Source: JANNAV01 sp031384695
GTDB lineage: Bacteria > Pseudomonadota > Alphaproteobacteria > Rhodobacterales > Rhodobacteraceae
Length of the DNA: 5,961 nucleotides
Assembly: GCA_031384695.1 (NCBI GenBank)
Contig: JANNAV010000138.1
Location: forward strand, 1-5,961
Direction: 5' to 3'
The translations under genes and the position numbers were made by a program. The notes under the pieces are model-generated. The model made no database searches. It was not told the origin of the DNA and saw nothing but the letters and a program-made list of their open reading frames with translations. This document shows, one piece after another, positions 1-5,873 of the stretch; position 1 is the first letter of the stretch; each line of letters begins with the position of its first letter.

Positions 1-351
1 GGCAATGACCGGATTTCGGGCAATGCCGGGGCGAATTTCATCTACGGGATGCGCGGCAATGACACGATCAATGGCGGGCTGGGCAATGACAAGCTGGATG
101 GCGGGCAGGGCGATGACTTTCTGCAAGGGGCGGATGGCAATGATCAGACCATCGGTGGTTTTGGCCATGACCAGTTGTTTGGCGGAAACGGCAATGATCT
201 GATCGTGGGCGGCGGCGGCTTTGATCAGCTTGTCGGCGAGGCGGGGAATGATCAGTTGCTGGGCGGCTTTGGCAACGACATCCTGAATGCGGGCGCGGGC
301 AATGACCGGCTTGAAAGCGGCGGCGGGCGCGACATTGTGACGGGCGGGGCG
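1..351 (+). repeat. 13 tandem 27-bp units encoding RTX nonapeptides
   Basis: A GGCAATGAC-like 9-mer recurs in strict 27-base phase (1, 55, 82, 136, 190, 298 and variants at 109, 163, 217, 244, 271, 325), with no insertion or deletion over 351 bases. The conservation is at protein level (Gly-Asn/Asp-Asp) more than at DNA level. That suggests old repeats under selection rather than a fresh tandem expansion. Confidence 0.85.
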
Positions 352-603
352 GATGCGGATGCTTTCGTGTTCATGAAGTTTTCCGGCAGTGATTTCATCA
401 CCGATTTTCAGGACAACATCGACACGCTGGTTCTGGACCGGGCCTTGTTCGGCGGTGCGCTGTTGCCGGTGGCCACGGTGCTTTCGAGCTATGCCGTGGT
501 TTCGGCCGGGGTGGTGGTGCTGAGTTTCGGCGGCGGCGATACCATTACCTTTACCACGCTCACGTCGATAAATGCCTTGCTGGACGATATCAGCTTTCTT
601 TAG
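1..603 (+). CDS. RTX calcium-binding protein, C-terminal 200 residues (5' end outside window)
   Basis: The reading frame is open from base 1, so the start lies upstream; an internal ATG at 49 is not a real start. Residues 1-117 are 13 contiguous nine-residue RTX units (GND-x-[LI]-x-GG-x pattern, e.g. GNDTINGGL, GNDKLDGGQ, GNDLIVGGG). In this family they fold into a parallel beta-roll that binds Ca2+ after export. They are followed by ADAFVF, DFITDFQDNIDTLVLD and a hydrophobic, acidic C-terminus ending DDISFL, the layout of the C-terminal secretion signal of type I (ABC/HlyD/TolC) substrates. The last two units (GRDIVTGGA, DADAFVF) degenerate, as is usual at the end of such arrays. The activity (protease, adhesin, lipase or other) lies in the missing N-terminal part and cannot be told. 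No HlyB/HlyD-like gene is in the window. Family call is firm; function is unknown. Confidence 0.93.
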   Translation, partial: GNDRISGNAGANFIYGMRGNDTINGGLGNDKLDGGQGDDFLQGADGNDQTIGGFGHDQLFGGNGNDLIVGGGGFDQLVGEAGNDQLLGGFGNDILNAGAGNDRLESGGGRDIVTGGADADAFVFMKFSGSDFITDFQDNIDTLVLDRALFGGALLPVATVLSSYAVVSAGVVVLSFGGGDTITFTTLTSINALLDDISFL

Positions 604-605
604 CT

Positions 606-654
606 GCGGTTGCGCAAATCGGCGATGAAATGCCGATTCAGGCCCTTGCGCCGC
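606..654 (+). terminator. Imperfect hairpin after the RTX gene, possible transcription end
   Basis: Three bases after the RTX stop, nested inverted repeats can pair: GCG/CGC (606-608 with 652-654), GCGCAA/TTGCGC (612-617 with 646-651) and AATCGGC/GCCGATT (617-623 with 632-638). The inner stem has an 8-base loop and the stem is interrupted by bulges. There is no T-run after it, so if it ends transcription it is not a classic intrinsic terminator. The 105-base RTX-pyc gap holds nothing else convincing apart from the pyc ribosome binding site. Confidence 0.35.
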
Positions 655-698
655 AATGCAGCATGCATAGACTGCCCGGACTGACGCCCCCCCAGCCC

Positions 699-702
699 GG
701 AG
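699..702 (+). promoter_or_regulatory. Ribosome binding site of pyc
   Basis: GGAG sits six bases before the ATG at 709. It fixes the start that gives the standard MPEFRKILIANRGEIA N-terminus of pyruvate carboxylases. Confidence 0.75.
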
Positions 703-708
703 ATTTCC

Positions 709-3700
709 ATGCCCGAGTTCCGCAAGATCCTGATCGCCAACCGGGGCGAGATTGCCATTCGGGTGATGCGGGCCGCCAATGAGATGGGCAAGAAAACCGT
801 GGCGGTTTACGCCGAGGAAGACAAGCTGAGCCTGCACCGCTTCAAGGCAGATGAGGCGTATCTGATCGGCGAAGGGCTGTCACCGGTGGGGGCCTATCTG
901 AGCATCCCCGAGATCATCCGGGTGGCGCGGGCTGCGGGGGCGGATGCCATTCATCCAGGGTACGGGTTGCTGAGTGAGAACCCCGATTTTGTTGACGCCT
1001 GCGATGCGGCGGGGATCGCCTTTATCGGCCCCAAGGCCGAGACGATGCGGGCTTTGGGCGACAAGGCATCGGCGCGGCGGGTGGCGATGGCGGCGGGGGT
1101 GCCGGTTATTCCCGCGACGGACGTTCTGGGCGATGATTTCGATCTGGTGCGGGCGCAGGCGGCGGCGGTGGGTTATCCCTTGATGCTGAAGGCAAGCTGG
1201 GGCGGCGGCGGGCGGGGGATGCGGCCTATTCTGGGGCCGGACGAGTTGGCAGATAAAGTGCGCGAAGGGCGGCGTGAGGCGGAAGCCGCCTTTGGCAACG
1301 GCGAGGGGTATCTGGAAAAGATGATCCTGCGGGCGCGGCATGTCGAAGTGCAGATTCTGGGCGACAAGCATGGGGCCATCTATCATCTGTTCGAGCGCGA
1401 TTGCACGGTGCAGCGGCGCAATCAGAAGGTGGTGGAGCGGGCACCTGCCGCTTACCTTACCGAAGCGCAGCGGGCCGAGGTCTGCGATCTGGGCCGCCGG
1501 ATATGCGCCCATGTCGGCTATGAATGCGCCGGAACGGTCGAGTTCCTGATGGATATGGACAACCAGCAGTTCTATTTCATCGAGGTCAACCCGCGCGTGC
1601 AGGTGGAGCATACGGTGACGGAACAGGTGACCGGCATCGACATCGTGCAGGCGCAGATCCTGATTGCCGAGGGCAAATCGCTGGCCGAAGCGACAGGGAT
1701 GGCGCAGCAATCCGATATCGTGCTGCACGGCCATGCGGTGCAATGCAGGGTGACGACGGAAGACCCGCAGAACAATTTCGTGCCGGATTATGGCCGGTTG
1801 ACCGCTTACCGCAGCGCCACCGGCATGGGCATCAGGCTGGACGGCGGTACGGCCTATGCGGGGGGTGTGATCACGCGGTACTACGACAGTTTGCTGGTGA
1901 AGGTGACGGCCTGGGCGCCCACGCCGGGCAAGGCGATTGCCCGGATGGACCGGGCGTTGCGCGAGTTCCGCATTCGCGGCGTGTCCACCAATATCGACTT
2001 TGTCATCAACCTGTTGAAGCATCCGACCTTCCTCAACGACACCTATACCACCAAGTTCATCGACACGACGCCTGATCTTTTCGTGTTCCGCAAGCGCCGG
2101 GACCGTGCGACAAAGATCCTGACCTACATCGCCGATATCACCGTCAACGGGCATCCCGAAACCGCAGGCCGCTCGAAGCCGGTGATCGAATTGCGCACGC
2201 CAAAACCCCCTGCCCCGGTTGGGGTTCCGGCATGGGGCACGCGGAATTTGCTGAAGGAAAAAGGCCCGCAGGCGGTGGCGGATTGGCTGGCGGCGCAAAA
2301 GCGCGTTTTGATCACCGACACCACCATGCGCGACGGGCACCAAAGCCTGCTTGCCACCCGCATGCGCTCGGTCGACATGATCCGGGTGGCCCCGGCCTAT
2401 GCGGCCAATCTTGCGGGGCTGTTCTCGATCGAATGCTGGGGCGGGGCGACGTTTGATGTGGCCTACCGCTTCTTGCAGGAATGCCCGTGGCAGCGCCTGC
2501 GCGATCTGCGCGCGGCGATGCCGAATGTGATGACGCAGATGCTGCTGCGCGCCTCGAACGGGGTGGGCTATACCAATTATCCCGACAATGTGGTGCAGGC
2601 CTTTGTGAAGCAGGCGGCAATCACCGGCGTGGACGTGTTCCGGGTGTTTGACAGCCTGAACTGGGTGGAGAACATGCGCGTCGCCATGGATGCCGTGGTG
2701 GAGGCGGGCAAGGTTTGCGAGGGCACCGTCTGTTACACCGGCGATATTCTGGACCCTGCGCGGGCCAAGTATGATCTGCATTATTACGTGACACGCGGAC
2801 AGGAATTACGCGCGGCGGGGGCGCATATTCTGGGCCTGAAAGACATGGCGGGGCTGTTGAAACCGGCGGCGGCGCGGCTGCTGATTAAGGCGTTGAAGGA
2901 AGAGGTTGGCCTGCCCATCCACTTTCACACCCATGATACCAGCGGCATTGCGGCGGCAACCGTGCTTGCTGCCTGCGACGCGGGGGTTGACGCTGTGGAT
3001 GTGGCGATGGACGCCTTTGCCGGCGGCACCTCGCAACCTTGCCTTGGGTCGGTGGTCGAGGCGCTGCGCCATACCGAGCGTGACACCGGGTTGGATATAG
3101 GTGCGATCCGGGACATATCGGCCTATTGGGAAAAGGTGCGGGCGCAGTACACGGCTTTTGAGTCCGGGCTCGCAGCCCCCGCCTCCGAGGTTTATCTGCA
3201 CGAGATGCCGGGCGGGCAGTTCACCAACCTGAAATCGCAGGCGCGCTCATTGGGGCTGGAAGACCGCTGGCACGAGGTGGCGCAGGCTTACGCCGATGCC
3301 AACCAGATGTTTGGCGATATCGTCAAGGTAACGCCATCGTCCAAGGTGGTGGGGGATATGGCGCTGATGATGGTGGCGCAGAACCTGAGCCGGGCGCAGG
3401 TGGAAGATCCGGGCCTCGATGTGGCCTTCCCGGAGTCGGTGGTGGATATGCTGAAGGGCAATCTTGGCCAGCCGCACGGTGGCTGGCCCGCCGGGATATC
3501 CGCGAAGGTGCTGAAGGGCGAAGCGCCGATGCACACGCGCCCGGGGGCGGGGATGCCTGCCGTCGATCTGGAAGAGGTGCGGCGCGGGCTTTCCAAAGAG
3601 ATGCTGGGCTTTACCGTCGATGACGAGGATCTGAACGGCTATCTGATGTATCCGCGCGTGTTCCTCGATTACATGGGACGGCATCGGCTTTACGGACCGG

Positions 3701-4149
3701 TGCGCACCCTGCCGACGCGGACATTCTTTTACGGCATGCAACCCGGCGAAGAGATTACCGCGGAAATTGATCCGGGCAAGACGCTGGAAATCCGGTTGCA
3801 GGCGGTGGGGGATGCCACCGAAGACGGCGAGGTGAAGGTGTTTTTCGAGTTGAACGGCCAGCCCCGGGTGATCCGGGTGCCAAACCGCGCCATCAAGGCC
3901 AAGGCCGCAGCACGGCCCAAGGCGCTGGACACCAACCCCGGCCATATCGGCGCGCCGATGCCGGGGTCGGTCGCCTCGGTGGCGGTCACGCTGGGGCAGA
4001 AGGTGAATGCGGGCGATCTGTTGCTGACCATCGAAGCGATGAAGATGGAGACGGGCATCCACGCCGACCGCACGGCGGTGGTGAAGGCGCTGCATGTGCA
4101 CGCGGGCAGCATGATTGATGCCAAGGATCTGCTGGTGGAACTGGAGTAG
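709..4149 (+). CDS. pyc: Pyruvate carboxylase, complete
   Basis: Biotin- and ATP-dependent cytosolic enzyme that carboxylates pyruvate to oxaloacetate and refills the TCA cycle; single-chain members of the family work as tetramers, usually activated by acetyl-CoA. At 1146 aa it is full length. The biotin carboxylase domain (about 1-455) shows the ATP-grasp glycine loop WGGGGRGM (164-171) and the catalytic segment EVNPRVQVEH (292-301). The carboxyltransferase domain (about 530-800) shows DTTMRDGHQS with metal-binding Asp542, the carbamylated lysine in GLKDM (Lys711) and the metal ligands HTHD (His740, His742). A linker/allosteric region follows (about 800-1065). The biotinyl domain has EAMKMET with biotinyl-Lys1112. 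No frameshift or lost catalytic residue is seen. One mild oddity is FAGGTSQP (770-777), where an SG pair usually precedes the conserved TSQP. It appears monocistronic: 105 bases separate it from the RTX gene and the next gene is convergent. Confidence 0.98.
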   Translation: MPEFRKILIANRGEIAIRVMRAANEMGKKTVAVYAEEDKLSLHRFKADEAYLIGEGLSPVGAYLSIPEIIRVARAAGADAIHPGYGLLSENPDFVDACDAAGIAFIGPKAETMRALGDKASARRVAMAAGVPVIPATDVLGDDFDLVRAQAAAVGYPLMLKASWGGGGRGMRPILGPDELADKVREGRREAEAAFGNGEGYLEKMILRARHVEVQILGDKHGAIYHLFERDCTVQRRNQKVVERAPAAYLTEAQRAEVCDLGRRICAHVGYECAGTVEFLMDMDNQQFYFIEVNPRVQVEHTVTEQVTGIDIVQAQILIAEGKSLAEATGMAQQSDIVLHGHAVQCRVTTEDPQNNFVPDYGRLTAYRSATGMGIRLDGGTAYAGGVITRYYDSLLVKVTAWAPTPGKAIARMDRALREFRIRGVSTNIDFVINLLKHPTFLNDTYTTKFIDTTPDLFVFRKRRDRATKILTYIADITVNGHPETAGRSKPVIELRTPKPPAPVGVPAWGTRNLLKEKGPQAVADWLAAQKRVLITDTTMRDGHQSLLATRMRSVDMIRVAPAYAANLAGLFSIECWGGATFDVAYRFLQECPWQRLRDLRAAMPNVMTQMLLRASNGVGYTNYPDNVVQAFVKQAAITGVDVFRVFDSLNWVENMRVAMDAVVEAGKVCEGTVCYTGDILDPARAKYDLHYYVTRGQELRAAGAHILGLKDMAGLLKPAAARLLIKALKEEVGLPIHFHTHDTSGIAAATVLAACDAGVDAVDVAMDAFAGGTSQPCLGSVVEALRHTERDTGLDIGAIRDISAYWEKVRAQYTAFESGLAAPASEVYLHEMPGGQFTNLKSQARSLGLEDRWHEVAQAYADANQMFGDIVKVTPSSKVVGDMALMMVAQNLSRAQVEDPGLDVAFPESVVDMLKGNLGQPHGGWPAGISAKVLKGEAPMHTRPGAGMPAVDLEEVRRGLSKEMLGFTVDDEDLNGYLMYPRVFLDYMGRHRLYGPVRTLPTRTFFYGMQPGEEITAEIDPGKTLEIRLQAVGDATEDGEVKVFFELNGQPRVIRVPNRAIKAKAAARPKALDTNPGHIGAPMPGSVASVAVTLGQKVNAGDLLLTIEAMKMETGIHADRTAVVKALHVHAGSMIDAKDLLVELE

Positions 4150-4154
4150 GAGAA

Positions 4155-4171
4155 GGGGGCTGACGGCCCCC
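4155..4171 (+). terminator. GC-rich hairpin after pyc, shared by convergent genes
   Basis: GGGGGC (4155-4160) and GCCCCC (4166-4171) form a perfect 6-bp stem with loop TGACG, starting five bases after the pyc stop. Neither strand has a real T-run behind it, so it may need Rho or only protect mRNA ends. It lies between convergent pyc and urtE and could serve both. Confidence 0.55.
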
Positions 4172-4198
4172 CTCGCATAGGCTGCGTCAAGCCTCACC

Positions 4199-4228
4199 CC
4201 CCCCGTGGATATTTGGGCAGAGAAGAAG
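4199..4228. other. Intergenic GGATATTTGGGCAGAGAAGAAG-type string in the pyc-urtE gap
   Basis: Between the pyc hairpin and the ancestral urtE stop lies a C-run, then GTGGATATTTGGGCAGAG, then AAGAAG. From memory, closely similar strings (a purine/GATATTT core followed by GCAGA and AAGAAG) recur in gene-end spacers of Rhodobacterales genomes. I know of no assigned function and cannot verify the recurrence here. It is the only AT-rich patch in an otherwise GC-rich 100-base gap. Confidence 0.35.
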
Positions 4229-4249
4229 CAGCGGACGGCGGGGCGGGTC

Positions 4250-5062
4250 TCAGACCGAAACTTCCGCGCGCAGGGCCGCCCTTGCAAATCACGCGGTGGG
4301 GCCGGAAAGCGAAACGCTGCCACCCCGGAAAACGTAGAACTGATCCGCCAGACCATAGGCGAAATCGAAATACTGCTCCACCAGCACAATCGCCATTTTG
4401 CCTTCGGCTTTCAGATGTTCGATCACCCGGCCGATCTGCTGGATGATGTTGGGCTGGATGCCTTTGGTAGGCTCGTCCAGCCGCAGGATTTTGGGCTGCA
4501 TGATCATGGCGCGGGCGATCACCAGTTGCTGTTGCTGGCCGCCCGAAAGATCGCCGCCGCGCCGCCTTGCCATGTCTTTCAGAGCGTGTTGCGTACAATC
4601 GGGTTCAGCCGATTGTCCGCAACACGCAACATTCCCAAGCTGATCTTGTCCTGGATTGCCTTCAATCTGAATCAGATTGAAGGAAATCCGCTCTGGCACC
4701 GGGAAGAGATCGTATATCTCTGCCGGAATCCGCCACTCCGCCCGGGGCAACAGGGCAAAAGCGGTTTCCATGTTTTCCTGCACCGTCAGCAGCGGAAAGA
4801 TCATCCGCCCCTGCGGCACCACGGCCACCCCATGCCGCGCCATCGCTTGCGGGCGCAACCGGCCCAACCCCACGTCCGCGATTGCAACCGTACCACCCGA
4901 GCGCGGATGCGTGCCCGCCAGCGCCCTGAGGAAAGAGGTCTTGTCCACGCCATTGGTGCCCATGATGCAGGTCACTTCGCCTACTTTCGCCTCAAAATCA
5001 ATATAATGCAGGATTTGCGCACCACCGTAAAGCAGCGTCAGCCCTTGGGTTTTCAGCATCAT
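4250..5062 (-). pseudogene. urtE: Urea ABC transporter ATP-binding subunit UrtE, decayed
   Basis: UrtE is one of two cytoplasmic ATPases (with UrtD) driving the UrtABCDE urea importer, of the Liv (branched-chain amino acid) type. The open part (257 codons, 5062-4289) has VVPQGRMIFPLLTVQEN (Q-loop, 81-97), GGDLSGGQQQQL (signature, 169-180), Walker B ILRLDEP (192-198), GIQPNIIQQIGRVIE and LVEQYFDFA, diagnostic of UrtE rather than LivF. Three lesions are visible. Walker A reads GTNGVDKT (35-42), with Asp40 in place of the invariant glycine before Lys. A 38-codon palindromic insertion (residues 123-160) splits FPV from LKDM before the signature. A TGA at 4289-4291 cuts the end: reading on in the same frame gives FARAALRAEVSV and a second TGA at 4250-4252, which looks like the ancestral C-terminus. 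Arg194 and Lys200 are also non-standard in the Walker B/D-loop stretch. The start overlaps the urtD stop (ATGA), so the operon order urtD-urtE is preserved. Very unlikely to make an active ATPase. Confidence 0.88.
4581..4696. repeat. REP/MITE-like palindromic element inserted in frame in urtE
   Basis: About 114 bases interrupt the normal UrtE coding sequence. The ends mirror each other (AGAGCG at 4581-4586, CGCTCT at 4689-4694; CAGAGCG/CGCTCTG if one base is added on each side). Inside are two palindromes. Hairpin A is GCGTGTTGCGTACAATCGG at 4584-4602 paired with 4609-4627, with 18 of 19 pairs and loop GTTCAG. Hairpin B is 4653-4670 paired with 4672-4689, with 17 of 18 pairs around a single central A; its inner 10-bp arms, TTCAATCTGA and its complement, are perfect. 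A 25-base linker separates them. No transposase is encoded, so it would have moved in trans. No clear target duplication is seen. Removing 4583-4696 restores GTG-CTG-AAA (FPV-LKDM), the expected UrtE sequence, and the inserted length is exactly 38 codons without a stop. Confidence 0.8.
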
Positions 5063-5184
5063 CCGCGCCCCGGATAAACATCAATCACGTCCTGATTTCT
5101 GGTGACAGAATCCAGCGTACCTTCGGCAAGCACCGCCCCCTCGTGCAGCACCGTCAGGCTGCACCGCACGGCCTGCGACGTGGT
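5059..5184 (-). pseudogene. urtD: UrtD urea transporter ATPase, C-terminal remnant
   Basis: The frame ending at the TGA 5059-5061 reads CSLTVLHEGAVLAEGTLDSV, then NQDVIDVYPGRG. This matches the end of UrtD, which normally closes with VTVLHEG..LAEG...VI.VYLGR; here Pro replaces the usual Leu and a Gly is added. Only about 35 codons (from about 5163) are recognisable. Further upstream, at about 5164-5206, the UrtD sequence is lost: no H-loop, Walker B, signature or Walker A follows. The same frame runs open but unlike UrtD to about 5220. The ATGA overlap with urtE is the normal operon arrangement. The missing 5' part (about 200 codons) and urtABC are not in the window. The left limit of homology is estimated by eye. 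Confidence 0.8.
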
Positions 5185-5206
5185 AAATACCGCAATTGCA
5201 GTATTT
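5185..5206. repeat. 22-bp imperfect palindrome at the urtD break
   Basis: AAATACCGCAA (5185-5195) pairs with TTGCAGTATTT (5196-5206); 10 of 11 base pairs match, with no loop. It sits where UrtD homology ends and the base composition changes. It could be a recombination scar, an end of a lost element or a protein binding site; nothing in the sequence chooses between these. Confidence 0.5.
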
Positions 5207-5221
5207 GGCTGGGTTCCTAGT

Positions 5222-5506
5222 TTAGTTTAGCTGCTGCCCGCTAGGTGTCTCTTGGGAAAGGATGTGGCTAGCCAACTTTCTAAGCCGGTCTGCTAGCTCT
5301 AACGCCTGGGCTGGGGTGATCGTCAGTTGGACAGCGTTAGGGGCCCGTGACCCCAAAATTATCTCCTTATAGTGCGAATCTGAGTCCGCAAACTCGAGTC
5401 GCGCAATAATGCACATGCCGGCGGCAGGCGCAGTCGTGTAGCCTATCAGTGGGCATAGAATGATGTTGCCATCGGGATCGAGATCAAACGGGGGTTGGTC
5501 ATTCAT
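5222..5506 (-). CDS. Small hypothetical protein, 94 aa
   Basis: I do not recognise a family. The ATG at 5506 (MNDQPPFDLDPDGNIILCPL...) is chosen because GGAG lies eight bases upstream (5515-5518, complement). The longer 117-codon frame would need a TTG at 5575 with no better site. The product is soluble-looking, with no signal peptide or membrane segment. It has an N-terminal PFDLDPDGNIIL stretch, a middle with GMCIIARLEFADSDS, and an amphipathic helix ITPAQALELADRLRKLASHIL near the end. Bases here are clearly poorer in G+C than in pyc. It lies between the broken urtD and a tRNA fragment used as an attachment site, so it is probably accessory cargo or a mobile-element leftover. It could also be a chance ORF, though the start context, length and protein-like composition argue for a real gene. 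Confidence 0.6.
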   Translation of the reverse strand: MNDQPPFDLDPDGNIILCPLIGYTTAPAAGMCIIARLEFADSDSHYKEIILGSRAPNAVQLTITPAQALELADRLRKLASHILSQETPSGQQLN

Positions 5507-5540
5507 AAATTGTTCTCCGCAATAGAGGGACAGCACCAGA

Positions 5541-5569
5541 ATCCTACTCAATCCCAATGACTTGAGCAA
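5541..5569 (-). promoter_or_regulatory. Weak candidate promoter of the 94-aa ORF
   Basis: On the minus strand TTGCTC (5564-5569) and TAGGAT (5541-5546) are separated by 17 bases, about 35 bases before the ATG at 5506. The matches to the sigma-70 consensus are only 3/6 and 4/6, so this is tentative. Confidence 0.25.
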
Positions 5570-5600
5570 ATGCAACCATAATCTAGCTTTGCTCCGCGCC

Positions 5601-5620
5601 TGTTACCCCAAATGTTACCC
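5601..5620. repeat. Pair of TGTTACCC direct repeats near the attachment site
   Basis: TGTTACCC occurs at 5601-5608 and 5613-5620, 12 bases apart start to start, on the side of the tRNA fragment away from the integrase gene. Short direct repeats spaced by about one helical turn next to an att core resemble integrase arm-type sites; that role is inferred only. Confidence 0.45.
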
Positions 5621-5626
5621 GTGCGC

Positions 5627-5656
5627 AAAAACAACAAGACCCGCCGAAGCGGGTCT
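5627..5656 (-). terminator. Intrinsic terminator downstream of tRNA-Asn
   Basis: On the minus strand AGACCCGC (5656-5649), tetraloop TTCG and GCGGGTCT (5644-5637) form a perfect 8-bp stem closed by the very stable C(UUCG)G loop, followed by TGTTGTTTTT. It starts about 30 bases past the tRNA 3' end and fits the native tRNA-Asn terminator kept beside the displaced 3' fragment. It would also insulate the 94-aa ORF from transcription entering from the right. Confidence 0.85.
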
Positions 5657-5686
5657 GTCTTAAGTAGCTGTTCCCTTTGGGAAATT

Positions 5687-5732
5687 TGGCTCCGGCGGTA
5701 GGGATCGAACCTACGACCAATTGATTAACAGT
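5687..5732 (-). tRNA. 3' fragment of tRNA-Asn(GTT), attachment-site core of an integrative element
   Basis: Read on the minus strand, the fragment starts at the end of the anticodon stem (A31) and has the anticodon loop CTGTTAA (anticodon GTT), 3' stem strand TCAAT, variable loop, a perfect T arm (GTAGG TTCGATC CCTAC), acceptor strand CGCCGGA, discriminator G and encoded CCA. The 5' half is absent: bases upstream (5733 onward) give neither the other anticodon-stem strand (expected to pair with TCAAT), nor a D arm, nor TCCGGCG. It is therefore not a functional tRNA. The break inside the anticodon arm is where tyrosine recombinases commonly cross over in tRNA targets. With the integrase gene 141 bases away on the 5' side, this is best read as the host 3' end displaced by an incoming element that supplied its own copy to the intact gene. 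Confidence 0.9.
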
Positions 5733-5799
5733 TCGGGTCAGAACGGTAATTGATCGCCATCCCGCGTCATTCGTGGCGTACGACCCCTAGAAAACGCTG

Positions 5800-5865
5800 C
5801 ATAATCAGTCCTGTAGACCAATTCGGCGTCATCCGGCGTCGTCTCAGAAACTGTGCTCAGGACTG
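5800..5865 (+). promoter_or_regulatory. Candidate int control region: -10-like box and inverted repeat
   Basis: CATAAT (5800-5805) resembles a -10 box (5/6), but no good -35 lies 16-18 bases upstream. Immediately after it, CAGTCCTG (5806-5813) is repeated inverted as CAGGACTG (5858-5865), 44 bases on. The second copy contains AGGA (5859-5862), the only candidate ribosome binding site for the ATG at 5874. Short CGGCGTC direct repeats (5824-5830, 5834-5840) lie between. An operator or arm-site role is inference. Confidence 0.35.
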
Positions 5866-5873
5866 TGTTTTCC

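Noticed and set aside
1..351. 27-bp periodic array as a CRISPR or mobile tandem repeat
   Set aside because: The period is exactly nine codons, encodes GND-x-L RTX motifs and has no unique spacers; it is protein-driven.
646..673. TTGCGC ... TAGACT as a pyc promoter
   Set aside because: The boxes match sigma-70 at only 3/6 and 4/6 with a 16-base spacer, no better than chance in this sequence.
880..2781. 633-codon open frame antisense to pyc
   Set aside because: Its His/Arg/Pro-rich translation is typical of the complement of high-G+C coding DNA, and pyc is unambiguous over the whole stretch.
3247..4389. 380-codon antisense frame across the end of pyc and into urtE
   Set aside because: It is Arg/His-rich with no motif and overlaps both pyc and the true urtE frame; a compositional artefact.
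4205..5077. 290-codon plus-strand frame opposite urtE
   Set aside because: The minus strand carries clear UrtE motifs in order; the plus frame shows none and crosses the palindromic insert only because that too lacks stops here.
5687..5732. Complete, functional tRNA-Asn gene
   Set aside because: The bases 5' of the anticodon loop do not supply the matching anticodon-stem strand, D arm or acceptor strand TCCGGCG, so only the 3' part is present.
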